From positions 29,209-93,208 of the forward strand of contig NZ_LJAK01000013.1 in assembly GCF_001420005.1 (NCBI RefSeq): DNA of 64,000 nucleotides, in the 5' to 3' direction. Positions 18,264 to 27,367 of this stretch are shown one piece after another. This DNA is from Loktanella sp. 3ANDIMAR09. GTDB taxonomy: Bacteria > Pseudomonadota > Alphaproteobacteria > Rhodobacterales > Rhodobacteraceae. Under the pieces are notes generated by a model. The model was not told the DNA's origin. It made no database searches and saw only the letters and a program-made list of their open reading frames with translations. The position numbers were made by a program, and so were the translations under genes. How positions within the stretch are numbered: position 1 is the first letter of the stretch; each line of letters begins with the position of its first letter.

Positions 18264-19612
18264 GCGTTCGACCGCACGATCTGCGCACCCAGTTCGGCCA
18301 TCAGCGGCTCGAATATCGGAAATGACGTTGTGATTGGACGGCCATCGTCAACGCTGACCGGCTTTTGCGCCGCCATGCCCATCACGATGAAGGCCATTGC
18401 GATCCGGTGGTCCAGACGGCTTGCCACGGTGGCGCCGCCGGGCACATTGCCAGCGCCCAGACCTATAACCTGCCACCAGTCGTCACCCTCGGCCACGTCA
18501 ACACCACAGGCGCGCAGCCCTTGGGCCATGGCGTCGATGCGGTCGCTTTCCTTGACCCGCAACTCCTTGACCCCCTGCATGTCGGTGACACCGGTGGCAA
18601 AGGCCGCGACGACCGACAGCACCGGGTATTCGTCGATCATGCTGGCCGCACGGGCGGGTGGCACGGCGATGCCATGCATGTCCGGCGAATAGCGGGCGCG
18701 CAGGTCGGCCACGGGCTCGCCGCCCTCGATCCGTTCGTTTTCGTAGGTCAGATCGGCCCCCATTTCGCGCAGCGTCGTGAACAGGCCCGCGCGGGTCGGG
18801 TTCAGCCCGATCCCCGGCACCAGCACGTCGGACCCCGGCACGATCAGCGCCGCACAGACCGGAAAGGCGGCAGAGCTGGGATCGCGCGGCACGACGATAT
18901 CCTGTGCTGTCAGCTCCGGCTGGCCCTGCAGGGTGATGACCCGGCCTTCGTCGGTGTCCTCGACCTCGATGTCTGCACCAAAGCCCGCAAGCATCCGTTC
19001 GGTGTGATCGCGGGTCGCTTCCTGCTCAATCACGACGGTTTCGCCCGGCGCATTCAGCGCGGCCAGCAGGACGGCGGATTTGACCTGCGCGGATGGCACG
19101 GGGACGGTGTAGCGGACAGGCAGCGGGTCACGCGCGCCTGCGATCGTCATGGGCAGGCGCCCCCCCGCGCGGCCGGTGGCACGCGCGCCGAACAGGGCCA
19201 GCGGGTCGGTGACGCGTCCCATGGGACGACCGTTCAGAGAGGCATCCCCGGTGAATGTCGCGGTGATCGGGCTGGTGGCCATGGCCCCCATGATCAGCCG
19301 CACGCCGGTGCCGGAATTGCCGCAGTCGATGACGTTTTCCGGTTCTGCAAAACCGCCGACGCCGACGCCCTGCACCGACCAGTTGCCCTCGCCGTGATCG
19401 GTGACCGTCGCGCCAAAGGCGCGCATCGCCCGCGCGGTGTCCAGCACGTCGTCACCTTCGAGCAGGCCGGTCACGCGGGTGGTACCCACGCTCAGCGCAC
19501 CCAGGATCAGGGAACGGTGCGAAATCGATTTGTCGCCCGGAACATGCGCGGACCCTGTCAGGGGGCCACAGGGGCGGGATGTCATCGGGATCGGGGTGCC
19601 GTGGCCGGACAT
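18260..19612 (-). CDS. aroA: 3-phosphoshikimate 1-carboxyvinyltransferase (EPSP synthase)
   Basis: A 450-residue shikimate-pathway enzyme with [15 protein letters not shown] near residue 27 and [14 protein letters not shown] near residue 98, both conserved substrate-binding motifs, and RVKESDRI and DHRIAMAF in the C-terminal half. The GNSGTG(V)R form with alanine positions nearby resembles class II, glyphosate-insensitive alphaproteobacterial enzymes, which is an inference. It is followed by cmk with a four-base overlap. Confidence 0.96.
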   Translation of the reverse strand: MSGHGTPIPMTSRPCGPLTGSAHVPGDKSISHRSLILGALSVGTTRVTGLLEGDDVLDTARAMRAFGATVTDHGEGNWSVQGVGVGGFAEPENVIDCGNSGTGVRLIMGAMATSPITATFTGDASLNGRPMGRVTDPLALFGARATGRAGGRLPMTIAGARDPLPVRYTVPVPSAQVKSAVLLAALNAPGETVVIEQEATRDHTERMLAGFGADIEVEDTDEGRVITLQGQPELTAQDIVVPRDPSSAAFPVCAALIVPGSDVLVPGIGLNPTRAGLFTTLREMGADLTYENERIEGGEPVADLRARYSPDMHGIAVPPARAASMIDEYPVLSVVAAFATGVTDMQGVKELRVKESDRIDAMAQGLRACGVDVAEGDDWWQVIGLGAGNVPGGATVASRLDHRIAMAFIVMGMAAQKPVSVDDGRPITTSFPIFEPLMAELGAQIVRSNA

Positions 19613-19704
19613 AGCGGTCTTCCTTTGCTGCGCGCCAGATCCCTACCCCACTGCGCGGCAGGGGAAAAGCCCACACGGGTCGGTGGGCGGGGCGATCCGC
19701 GGCG

Positions 19705-20439
19705 TCAGCCCGCGGGAGCGGCGTCCCCGTCCCGCCGGAACGTCAGATAATGCGGGGTGCGATCCTCGCGGATCGCCTTTTGTTCATAGCGGGTACTGAT
19801 CCAGTCATCCCACGGCTGTCGCCAGTCTGCCGGGCGTTCTGCCGTCCAGGTAAACCCGGCCTTTGGGACCTCTTCCAGCGTCTGGCGCACATAGCTTTCG
19901 ATATCTGTCGCCACGCGGAACTCGGCCCCCGGCTTCATCACCCGCGCCAGCGGCAGCAGGTGTTCGGGCGTGACAAACCGCCTGCGGTGATGCCGCGCTT
20001 TGGGCCAGGGGTCGGGATAGTTCAAAAACGCCTTGGACACGCAGGCATCGGGCAACACGTCGAACAGATCGCGCACGTCGCCGGGATGGACGGCCAGATT
20101 ATCCACATCCGCCTGACGCACCTTGCCCAGCAGCATCGCCACCCCGTTGATGAACGGCTCGCAGCCGATGATCCCGATCTGCGGGTTGGCCTGTGCCATG
20201 CCGATCAGATGTTCGCCGCCACCGAACCCGATTTCCAGCCACAGCGGTCTGCCATCGAAAATGGCCTGCGGATCCAGCGGGTTGCGGTCGGGGTTCACGT
20301 CCCAGCCGATAGGTCCGGGCGATAGATCATCCAGATCGTTTTCCAGATAGTCCTTCTGGCTCGCGCGGATGGTCTTGCCCTTGAAGCGGCCGTAAAAATT
20401 GCGCCACGGGGCGCCGGAGGGGTGTCGATCTTGGCTCAT
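19705..20439 (-). CDS. trmB: tRNA (guanine-N7-)-methyltransferase
   Basis: A 244-residue SAM-dependent methyltransferase for m7G46 of tRNA. LEIGFGGGEHLIGMA near residue 70 is motif I; GCEPFINGVAMLLGK and LNYPDPWPKARHHRRRFV (PDPWPKxRHxKRR) are diagnostic, the second being the tRNA/catalytic loop. An N-terminal RNFYGRFKGKTIR precedes them. It lies 92 bases upstream of aroA on the same strand. Confidence 0.95.
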   Translation of the reverse strand: MSQDRHPSGAPWRNFYGRFKGKTIRASQKDYLENDLDDLSPGPIGWDVNPDRNPLDPQAIFDGRPLWLEIGFGGGEHLIGMAQANPQIGIIGCEPFINGVAMLLGKVRQADVDNLAVHPGDVRDLFDVLPDACVSKAFLNYPDPWPKARHHRRRFVTPEHLLPLARVMKPGAEFRVATDIESYVRQTLEEVPKAGFTWTAERPADWRQPWDDWISTRYEQKAIREDRTPHYLTFRRDGDAAPAG

Positions 20440-20477
20440 GCCGGTCCTTTAGACCGATGACACCCCCCGGCGCAAGT

Positions 20478-21227
20478 TTACAGCTGTTCGGACAAAAAGG
20501 CGCGCAGCCCTTCCCATGATCCCTGATCCGCCGTCAGATCATAGTCGTCCGATCCGAACACGGTAAAGCTGTGCAGCGCACCGCCAAAGACCTGCGCGCC
20601 ATGTGTGACGCCGGCCGCGTTCAGGTCGGTCAGCAGGGCTGCCAGTTCATCCATGCCGGACACCGGGTCGGCCGATCCGTGAAACAGCATCACGGGTGCC
20701 TGCACATTGCTGTAATCCTGCCCCTCGGGCAGGCCCAACCCGCCGTGAAAGCTGACAAAGCCGTCAATCTCGGCACCGGCGCGCGCAGCCTCCAGTGCCG
20801 CGGCACCGCCAAAGCAGTAGCCCATCATCACGATGTTTTCGGTCCCGCCGGTGATGTTCGGCACCTCGGCGATAGCCCCCAGCAGGCGCGCGCGGAACGT
20901 GTCGCGGTCGGCATACATGGCACCGGACAGGGCGCGGTATTCCTCGAACCCCTGCGGGTCGGTATCGGCCCCGTAAACGTCGATGGCAAAAGCGGTATAG
21001 CCCTGTGCCGCCAGCATGTCGGCGCGGCGTTCCTCGTAGTCGGTCATGCCGTCCCAGTCGTGCACGATCAGCACGGTGCCGCGCGGCGTGTCCAGATCGG
21101 TGTTGGTCGCGACGTAGCCTTCGAAGGTGACGCCGTCGATGTCATAGCTGTGATATTCGCCCACGATTTCGGCCTGTGCGGCACTGGCGATCATGGCGGC
21201 GGCAGCGGTCATTGCGATGGTTTTCAT
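20478..21227 (-). CDS. Secreted dienelactone hydrolase-family protein
   Basis: A 249-residue alpha/beta hydrolase with a signal peptide (MKTIAMTAAAAMIASAAQA). ATG 21227, with GGGAG upstream, begins that peptide. The nucleophile elbow is GYCFGGAAALE (Cys, as in dienelactone hydrolases, not Ser), and the later DPVSG and GALHSFT provide the Asp and His of the triad. The substrate is not predictable. It runs into trmB with a 38-base gap, and the LysR gene is 255 bases upstream. Confidence 0.85.
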   Translation of the reverse strand: MKTIAMTAAAAMIASAAQAEIVGEYHSYDIDGVTFEGYVATNTDLDTPRGTVLIVHDWDGMTDYEERRADMLAAQGYTAFAIDVYGADTDPQGFEEYRALSGAMYADRDTFRARLLGAIAEVPNITGGTENIVMMGYCFGGAAALEAARAGAEIDGFVSFHGGLGLPEGQDYSNVQAPVMLFHGSADPVSGMDELAALLTDLNAAGVTHGAQVFGGALHSFTVFGSDDYDLTADQGSWEGLRAFLSEQL

Positions 21228-21482
21228 GGTTGTCTCCCTGCGGTGGTCTGATGTGAGGGATGTAGGGCGACGCAGGGTAAAGTCGCCTGACGAAAGGATG
21301 CATGATTTCGCGGCAAGTTGCCGCAGCGCACAGGACAGGACGTCGGCCACGTTTCTGTCTGTGCGCCACGATCGGGGATGGTCCCCACCAGCGCAGGGAT
21401 GGGCCGCGCGCAACACCCGTCGGTGTGACCGTGACTGCCTGTTGCGGCGGCAGGCCGTGACCCCGCCGATCCACGGTGTCCA

Positions 21483-22409
21483 CTACCGGAAACGCGCATC
21501 GCGCGTGGCGCGTATCTCTTCCTTGACGACGATCAATTCGGCGGCGAGGCGGCGAAATTCGGCGGCGGTGGGTGACGACCGGCGCCAGTGCAACGCGATC
21601 GGATGAACGGCCTCCGGGTGGACCAGCTTGCGCACCTTGAAACCGGGATCGCGGACCGCTTCTCCCAAGGCATAGAGCGAGGGCAGGATGGCCACCCCCG
21701 CGCCCATGACCGCCATCTGCCGCACGGCATCCAGGCTGCCGCCCTGATAGTCGCGACTGAGGTATGTGCCTGCCGCGCGCGCCAGGCGTTCGACGATATC
21801 ATGCATGCTGAACCCCGCGCTGAGCGACAACAGCGGACTGTTCGCCAGATCCGCGAGGGTAACGGGACCATCCCCCCGAGAGATCGGATCATCGCTGGCC
21901 GCGCAAACCCAAAGTGCCTCTTCAAACAGGAATGCACTGTCAAAGTCGGGTTCGTTCGTTGGTGACCCGATGACCGCATCGACCGTGCCGACCTTGAGCA
22001 GGTCAAGCAGCTGGCGCGTCGTGCCTTCCTGAACAAACAGGCGAAGTTCGGGAAAGAGATCGTGCAGCCTTCGGTTCGCGATGGGCATGAAATAGGCCCC
22101 CACCGACGGAAGCACGCCAATCGATAGTCGTCCTGCAAACAGGCCCATGGCGCCGCGCGCAACGGCCTTGAAATCACGCACCTCATGCAGGATCAGTCTG
22201 GCCCGCGCCAGAACGGCCCGGCCGGTCGGTGTCAGCGCCACGCGCCGCGAGGTGCGTTCAAAAAGACGGACCCCCAGCTCTTCTTCCATGGTGCTAAGCT
22301 GTTTGGACAGGCTGGGCTGACTGACGGCCAGCGCCTCTGCGGCGGTGCCGAATGCGCCGTGATCGGCGACGGCCACGAAATATTCGATCTGCCTCAACGT
22401 CGGTCGCAT
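21483..22409 (-). CDS. LysR-family transcriptional regulator
   Basis: A 308-residue regulator. The winged helix-turn-helix is at residues 1-60 (RQIEYFVAVADHGAFGTAAEALAVSQ, then PSLSKQLSTMEEELGVRLFER), followed by a periplasmic-binding-protein-like effector domain. ATG 22409 starts the standard MRPTLRQIEYF. In-frame codons upstream run through the operator region and are rejected. The gene is divergent from the secreted NTF2-like gene at 22532, its most likely target. The effector is unknown. Confidence 0.88.
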   Translation of the reverse strand: MRPTLRQIEYFVAVADHGAFGTAAEALAVSQPSLSKQLSTMEEELGVRLFERTSRRVALTPTGRAVLARARLILHEVRDFKAVARGAMGLFAGRLSIGVLPSVGAYFMPIANRRLHDLFPELRLFVQEGTTRQLLDLLKVGTVDAVIGSPTNEPDFDSAFLFEEALWVCAASDDPISRGDGPVTLADLANSPLLSLSAGFSMHDIVERLARAAGTYLSRDYQGGSLDAVRQMAVMGAGVAILPSLYALGEAVRDPGFKVRKLVHPEAVHPIALHWRRSSPTAAEFRRLAAELIVVKEEIRATRDARFR

Positions 22410-22435
22410 GACATCCCCTCGCATCCATTCCCTGT

Positions 22436-22482
22436 AGCTATTGAAAGCCGGAAAACATTCAATTGGTAGTATGAAAATAGCT
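22436..22482. promoter_or_regulatory. LysR-type operator region between divergent genes
   Basis: ATTGAA (22440-22445) and TTCAAT (22458-22463) form a perfect inverted repeat with a 12-base spacer. A second, wider inverted repeat, AGCTATT (22436-22442) with AATAGCT (22476-22482), encloses it. The region is AT-rich in a GC-rich setting and sits between the LysR start and the divergent gene, the classic place for a LysR binding site. Confidence 0.6.
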
Positions 22483-22531
22483 GCCCATATCTCGGTCACC
22501 ACCCCAACCAACCACGCAAAGGAAGACTGAC

Positions 22532-23074
22532 ATGACACATCCCAGAACGCTTGCAGCAGCTACGGTCATTGCGTTTGCCGCCTCCAGCGGCACCGTTTTT
22601 GCGGCCGACCAGTCCGGTTTGACGCTTGAACAGATCACCGCCGCCCAGACGGCATGGGGCGAGGGCATCGTGAACATCGGCCAGATCCACACCGACGGCG
22701 GCGACTACCGTGCGGCGGCGACGGATCACATCAATACCTTCTACGCCTACGAAGAAGGTGAGGTGCTGTTCAAACCGACACTTGCCGCCGAGGACCAGTT
22801 CCGCGGTTCATTCGACGAGGCGCTGTCCTATTTTGTCGGCGGTGACATCGCCGAGGACGGTGGATTCGCGATTGCGCCCTACACCAATGTCCGCTGGGAA
22901 AACGAAGGCACGATCATCAGCGGCGATACCGCCATGGCGATGGGCAATTATTTCTTTACCACGACCGACGGATCAGAAGTGAAGGTTGAATACACCTTCG
23001 GCTACGAGCTGATGGAAAACGGCGAGCCAAAGATCGTGCTGCACCACTCATCCCTGCCGTATTCGCCCAGCTAA
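22532..23074 (+). CDS. Secreted NTF2/SnoaL-like protein
   Basis: A 180-residue protein with a signal peptide (cleavage about FAA-DQ, residue 25). The mature part shows the cone-shaped NTF2-like pattern: ITAAQTAWGEGIVNIG helix, HINTFYAYEEGEVLFKPTLA, and paired strands AMAMGNYFFTTTDGSEVKVEYTFGYEL. Similar proteins are often mislabelled phosphoribosyl-AMP cyclohydrolase in databases, without the HisI motifs. It is the divergent partner of the LysR gene and probably its target. The ligand is unknown. Confidence 0.65.
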   Translation: MTHPRTLAAATVIAFAASSGTVFAADQSGLTLEQITAAQTAWGEGIVNIGQIHTDGGDYRAAATDHINTFYAYEEGEVLFKPTLAAEDQFRGSFDEALSYFVGGDIAEDGGFAIAPYTNVRWENEGTIISGDTAMAMGNYFFTTTDGSEVKVEYTFGYELMENGEPKIVLHHSSLPYSPS

Positions 23075-23151
23075 GTACTGATCTGGGCCAGGGTTCGGCC
23101 CGGCCCGGTTTCCAGTCCCATGGAACCTGAGGTGCCAGCGGCCAGACAGCA

Positions 23152-23179
23152 AAAAGGGCGGACAATTGTCCGCCCTTTT
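23152..23179. terminator. Bidirectional terminator between convergent genes
   Basis: A perfect 28-base palindrome, AAAAGGGCGGACAA (23152-23165) with TTGTCCGCCCTTTT (23166-23179). It has T-runs on both strands and lies between the secreted NTF2-like gene and metK, serving both. Confidence 0.88.
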
Positions 23180-23197
23180 CACCATGATCGAGGCAGA

Positions 23198-24379
23198 TCA
23201 GACCGCGCGCTTCAGCGCCTCGGCCAGATCAGTGCGTTCCCAGCTGAAACCGCCATCGTCCTGGGGCGCACGACCGAAATGGCCGTAGGCCGCCGTGCGG
23301 GCATAGATCGCGCGGTTCAGGCCCAGATGCGTGCGGATCCCCTGCGGGGTCAGGTCCATCACCTGCGGAATGATCCGTTCGATCGCAGCCTCGTCGACCT
23401 CGCCCGTGCCGTGCAGATCGACGTAGATCGACAGCGGTTTCGCGATACCGATGGCATAGGACAATTGCAGGGTGCAGCGCGACGCCATGCCGGCCGCCAC
23501 GATGTTTTTCGCCAGATAGCGCGCTGCATAGGCGGCTGAACGGTCAACCTTGGTCGGGTCCTTGCCGGAAAACGCGCCGCCGCCGTGGGGGGCCGCACCG
23601 CCGTAGGTGTCCACGATGATCTTGCGGCCCGTCAGGCCCGCATCGCCGTCGGGTCCGCCGATGACGAATGTGCCGGTGGGGTTCACCCACCATTCGGTCG
23701 CATCGGTGATGAAACCCTCGGGCAGCGTTTCGCGGATATAGGGTTCCACGATGGCGCGAATGTCGGCCTGGCTTTGCGCCTCGCTCTCGTGCTGGGTGGA
23801 CAGCACGATCTGGGTGACCTCGACGGGTTTCCCGTTTGCGTAACGCAGGCTGATCTGGCTCTTGGCGTCGGGACGCAGCAGCGGTTCAGCACCGGATTTG
23901 CGCACCTCGGCCAGACGGCGCAGGATCGCATGGGCATACTGGATCGGTGCGGGCATCAGATCGGGCGTTTCCGTGCAGGCGTAGCCGAACATGATGCCCT
24001 GATCGCCGGCACCCTCGTCCTTGCCTTCGGCGCTGTCGACACCTTGGGCGATATGCGCGGACTGGTTGTGCAGCAGGTTCGTGATTTCCACCGTTTCATG
24101 GTGGAACTTGTCCTGCTCGTAGCCGATGTCCTTGATGCAGGCGCGGGCGATCTCGGGCACGCTGTCCTTGAATGTCGCGAGACGCGATTTGTCGGACAGG
24201 CCAACCTCGCCGCCGATGACGACGCGGTTGGTCGTGGCAAAGGTTTCACAGGCAACGCGCGCCTCTGGTTCTTCGGCGAGAAAGGCGTCGAGGACGGCAT
24301 CGGAAATGCGGTCGCAGACCTTGTCAGGGTGACCCTCAGAGACGGACTCCGAGGTGAAAATGTAGTCTTGACGTGCCAT
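23198..24379 (-). CDS. metK: S-adenosylmethionine synthetase
   Basis: A 393-residue enzyme making SAM from methionine and ATP. The start [21 protein letters not shown] includes the His of the ATP site; [14 protein letters not shown] (methionine loop) and [16 protein letters not shown] (P-loop signature) follow. ATG 24379 is preferred over an in-frame codon 27 bases upstream, since its Shine-Dalgarno GGAGC belongs to the SAM/SAH riboswitch described separately. Confidence 0.97.
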   Translation of the reverse strand: MARQDYIFTSESVSEGHPDKVCDRISDAVLDAFLAEEPEARVACETFATTNRVVIGGEVGLSDKSRLATFKDSVPEIARACIKDIGYEQDKFHHETVEITNLLHNQSAHIAQGVDSAEGKDEGAGDQGIMFGYACTETPDLMPAPIQYAHAILRRLAEVRKSGAEPLLRPDAKSQISLRYANGKPVEVTQIVLSTQHESEAQSQADIRAIVEPYIRETLPEGFITDATEWWVNPTGTFVIGGPDGDAGLTGRKIIVDTYGGAAPHGGGAFSGKDPTKVDRSAAYAARYLAKNIVAAGMASRCTLQLSYAIGIAKPLSIYVDLHGTGEVDEAAIERIIPQVMDLTPQGIRTHLGLNRAIYARTAAYGHFGRAPQDDGGFSWERTDLAEALKRAV

Positions 24380-24384
24380 GAAAG

Positions 24385-24430
24385 TGCTCCGGTATGTTGA
24401 TCCCACCCCGTCAGGAAGCCGTTGGAATGG
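24385..24430 (-). promoter_or_regulatory. SAM/SAH-type riboswitch in front of metK
   Basis: On the minus strand the leader reads AACGGCUUCCUGACGG (from 24423), and GGAGCA (24390-24385) ends it directly before metK. This is the conserved core of the SAM/SAH aptamer (Rfam RF01727, known upstream of metK in Rhodobacterales). CCAUUCC on one side and GGGGUGG on the other can form a seven-pair P1 helix with G-U pairs. GGAGC, the Shine-Dalgarno, can pair with GCUUCC as the pseudoknot, so ligand binding would block translation. Confidence 0.85.
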
Positions 24431-24443
24431 TGAATGGATGCGG

Positions 24444-24470
24444 CCTATGCGCTGGCCCTAAGGGGGTCAA
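24444..24470 (-). promoter_or_regulatory. Probable metK promoter overlapping the lnt stop
   Basis: On the minus strand TTGACC (24470-24465) and CATAGG (24449-24444) stand 15 bases apart, about ten bases upstream of the riboswitch. The -35 element overlaps the end of lnt. The spacing is short, so the match is tentative. Confidence 0.4.
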
Positions 24471-25960
24471 GCGTCAAGATTATGGCGGCGCTTTGTTGTG
24501 ATGAGTGTGACCGCAAGACCGAGCAGGACCAACAGCAGCACAGGCCAGTCTCCGGCGCGGGCATAGACCGTGACGGGATCTGCTGGCGGCAGGGGGGCGT
24601 CGATATGTCCCGCCTCGCCCAGCGGCAGCGATGCAAGCACCCTGCCCTGCGCGTCGATCATCGCGCTGATACCCGTGTTGGCCGACCGCACCATCGGCAG
24701 GCCCTGTTCGATCGCCCGCAGGCGGGCCTGCGCCAGATGCTGTTGCGGTCCCGCCGCACGGCCAAACCAGGCGTCGTTGGTAATCATCACCAGCAGGCGG
24801 GGCCGCGCACCGGGAACCGCCACCTCTTCGGCAAATATGCCCTCGTAGCAGATCAGGGCGCGCGCCGCGCCAATGCCGGGCAGGTCGATCAGGGATTGGC
24901 GCGGCACCCCCTTGGCAAAGCCGCCACCGTCGGACGGGGCCAGCCCGCGCACCCCCATGGATTTGAGCAGATCGCCAAAGGGGACATATTCACCAAAGGG
25001 CACGAGATGGGATTTATCGTAAATATCCATGACCTGCGCACCGCGCCCCAGCACGATCAGGCTGTTGTAATACTGATCGTCCTGCACCCGGTTGATACCG
25101 GTGATCAAAGGCGCGCCGCGTGCGGCCTCTGACATGATTTCCAGCTCGGGCCAGGCGAAATCCAGCCGGACGGGGATCGCGGTTTCCGGCCAGACGATCA
25201 GGTCCGGCACCGGGTCAACACGGGTCGCAGCCATCATCCGGTCAAAGAACACGGCGTTGCGTGCGGGGTCCCATTTTTCGTCCTGTGGCGCATTGGGCTG
25301 GACGATGCGCACCAGCGGACCATCCGTTGCAGGTGCGGGGCCCGGTGCCAGCAGTGGCCATGCGCAGGCGGCAACGATGAACGGCACGCCTCCCCACCAG
25401 CGGCGCTGGCTCAGGCAAACAAGGCCCGCCGCCACGGTCAGGATGACCAAGGTCAGCAAATGCGGCCCGCCCAGCGCGGCAAGCTGTGCCATCGGCGTCG
25501 GGATCAGCGCGTGACCGATCAGGCCCCAGGGAAAACCGGTGAACAGATAGCCGCGCAACGCCTCAGTCAGGGTCAGGCAAAGCACCAGCGCAGGCAACCG
25601 CCCGGCCCCGATCCAGCGTGCGACCGCGACGCCTGCGACCCAGAAAAGCGTCTCGCGCAGGGCCATGAGGCTGACGCCAAAGGGTGCGGCCCAGCCCCAT
25701 GTGGCCGCGTCCACCAGAAACGGTTCGATCAACCAGCGCAGCGTGAACCCGAAATAGCCCAGCCCCACGGCCAGCACGGCCGTCAGTGCAAGTCGCAGTG
25801 TCGGGGCGCACGACAGCACCCAGAGGATCGCAGCCCAGCCGATCACCGCGGCAGGCCACAGATCGAACGGCGCATGGGTCAGCGCGGTGAAAACACCCAG
25901 CCCCGCCAGCGCCCCGAACCGCAAAAGCCCGTGGACGGACCAAAGGCGTGCGCCGGTCAT
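24467..25960 (-). CDS. lnt: Apolipoprotein N-acyltransferase
   Basis: A 497-residue inner-membrane enzyme that adds the third acyl chain to lipoproteins. Several N-terminal membrane helices precede a nitrilase-like periplasmic domain with the Glu-Lys-Cys triad: Glu in VWPETAIP, Lys in YDKSHLVPFGEYVP and Cys in LICYEGIFAEE. A last helix lies at the C-terminus. It follows corC by six bases on the same strand, as in many proteobacteria. Confidence 0.95.
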   Translation of the reverse strand: MTGARLWSVHGLLRFGALAGLGVFTALTHAPFDLWPAAVIGWAAILWVLSCAPTLRLALTAVLAVGLGYFGFTLRWLIEPFLVDAATWGWAAPFGVSLMALRETLFWVAGVAVARWIGAGRLPALVLCLTLTEALRGYLFTGFPWGLIGHALIPTPMAQLAALGGPHLLTLVILTVAAGLVCLSQRRWWGGVPFIVAACAWPLLAPGPAPATDGPLVRIVQPNAPQDEKWDPARNAVFFDRMMAATRVDPVPDLIVWPETAIPVRLDFAWPELEIMSEAARGAPLITGINRVQDDQYYNSLIVLGRGAQVMDIYDKSHLVPFGEYVPFGDLLKSMGVRGLAPSDGGGFAKGVPRQSLIDLPGIGAARALICYEGIFAEEVAVPGARPRLLVMITNDAWFGRAAGPQQHLAQARLRAIEQGLPMVRSANTGISAMIDAQGRVLASLPLGEAGHIDAPLPPADPVTVYARAGDWPVLLLVLLGLAVTLITTKRRHNLDA

Positions 25961-25966
25961 GGCGGA

Positions 25967-26842
25967 TCAGTCCTTGGGCATCCGCACACGCAGGCGCTTG
26001 ATGCGGCGCGGATCGGCGTCGACCACCTCGAATTCGGGACCGTCAGGATGCTGGATGACCTCGCCGCGCACGGGGACATGACCGGTCAGCATGAAGACCA
26101 GACCGCCAAGGCTGTCGATTTCCTCTTCGTCGATCTCTTCGTGTTCGGTCAGGTTCATGCCGATTTCGGCTTCGAATTCCTCGAGCCCGGTTTTCGCCTG
26201 CACGAGGTAGACACCCGGTGCCTCTTCGGTCCAGCTTTCGGCCTCGTCGACGTCGTGTTCGTCCTCGATCGCACCGACGACCTGTTCGATCAGATCCTCG
26301 ATCGTCACCAGACCATCCGTGCCGCCGTATTCGTCGATCACCAGCGCCATATGGATGCGTTCGGTCTGCATTTTCGCAAGCAGGATGCCCAGATGCATCG
26401 ACGGCGGCACATAGAGAAGCGGACGCAGCAAGGCGCGCAGATCGAATGCGGACGCTTCACCATTGAAACCATATTGCAGGGCAAAATCCTTGAGGTTCAC
26501 AAACCCCATCGGTGTATCCAGCGTGCCGTCGAACACAGGCAGGCGCGTCAGACCGCTTTGGCGGAACACCTCGACCAGTTCATCCTTGGACGTGGTGACG
26601 GGCGTGGCCTTGATGTCGGCCTTGGGCACGGCGACGTCCTCGACCTTGAGCCTGCGCAAGTTGAGCATCCCCAGCATCGGTGCTGCGGCCCCGGTGGCCC
26701 GCAGGTTTTCCGGGGTCAGGTCGCTGGTGTCATCGTTCGGGCTGAGAGCCTCGAACAGGCGTGCAAAAAATCCGCGACTGGCGTCGTCGCTCTGGTCATC
26801 GCGGTCGGCATGACTGCCAGACCTGTCATCGTTGTCGTTCAT
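25967..26842 (-). CDS. CorC/hemolysin-family CBS-domain protein
   Basis: A 291-residue protein: an Asp/Ser-rich start, then a CBS pair from about residue 60 (VEDVAVPKADIKATPV, then HLGILLAKMQTERIHMALVIDEYGGTDGLVTIEDLIEQVVG). A C-terminal transporter-associated CorC_HlyC domain ends in FEVVDADPRRIKRLRVRM. The family is tied to magnesium and cobalt efflux. The ybeY stop overlaps its ATG by four bases. Gene order phoH-ybeY-corC-lnt is conserved. Confidence 0.88.
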   Translation of the reverse strand: MNDNDDRSGSHADRDDQSDDASRGFFARLFEALSPNDDTSDLTPENLRATGAAAPMLGMLNLRRLKVEDVAVPKADIKATPVTTSKDELVEVFRQSGLTRLPVFDGTLDTPMGFVNLKDFALQYGFNGEASAFDLRALLRPLLYVPPSMHLGILLAKMQTERIHMALVIDEYGGTDGLVTIEDLIEQVVGAIEDEHDVDEAESWTEEAPGVYLVQAKTGLEEFEAEIGMNLTEHEEIDEEEIDSLGGLVFMLTGHVPVRGEVIQHPDGPEFEVVDADPRRIKRLRVRMPKD

Positions 26843-27363
26843 TGGCCCTCTGCCTGATCCCGCCCCGTGGCGTCATCGCTATATGGGTCTGCATGCCCCA
26901 TGGATACAAGTATCTGCGACTCGAGTCCTTGCATCAAGTCCGCATCCGCGTCGCGTTCGTGGTCGAACCCCAGCAGATGCAGCGTGGCATGGACCAGCAG
27001 ATGGGTGGCATGTGCAGTGATGGTTTTACCTGCCGCCGCAGCCTCGCGGGCGCAGGTATCATAGGCGATGGCGATGTCACCCAGCTCGGGGTCCACCGGA
27101 TCGGGCGGCAGCGGCATTTCGCCGTCGATCCCCGCAGCGCGTTCATCCGATGGCCAGGACAGCACGTTGGTCGGCGCAGGCTTGCCCCGGAAATCGGCGT
27201 TCAGGGCCGCGATGCGGGCGTCATCGCACCCCAGCAGGCTGATGTCCCATTGCGCGGGGTCCAGCCCCAGCTCGGCCAGGGCTGCCGCCGTTGCGGCCTC
27301 GGCCAGTGCCGCAAGGTCCAGCGCATCCCAGCGTGGGTCCTCTGTATTGAGGTCGACCGTCAC
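26839..27363 (-). CDS. ybeY: Endoribonuclease YbeY
   Basis: A 174-residue zinc-dependent RNase for 16S rRNA 3' maturation and ribosome quality control. The metal site HATLHLLGFDH (HxxxHxxxxxH) is near residue 125, and NVLSWPSDE is the second family motif. It starts five bases after the phoH stop and its own stop overlaps corC by four bases, so the genes are co-translated. Confidence 0.96.
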   Translation of the reverse strand: MTVDLNTEDPRWDALDLAALAEAATAAALAELGLDPAQWDISLLGCDDARIAALNADFRGKPAPTNVLSWPSDERAAGIDGEMPLPPDPVDPELGDIAIAYDTCAREAAAAGKTITAHATHLLVHATLHLLGFDHERDADADLMQGLESQILVSMGHADPYSDDATGRDQAEGQ

Positions 27364-27367
27364 GGCA

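Noticed and set aside
25460..26857. Long plus-strand frame across corC and lnt
   Set aside because: Antisense to two conserved coupled genes; the composition is that of a shadow frame.
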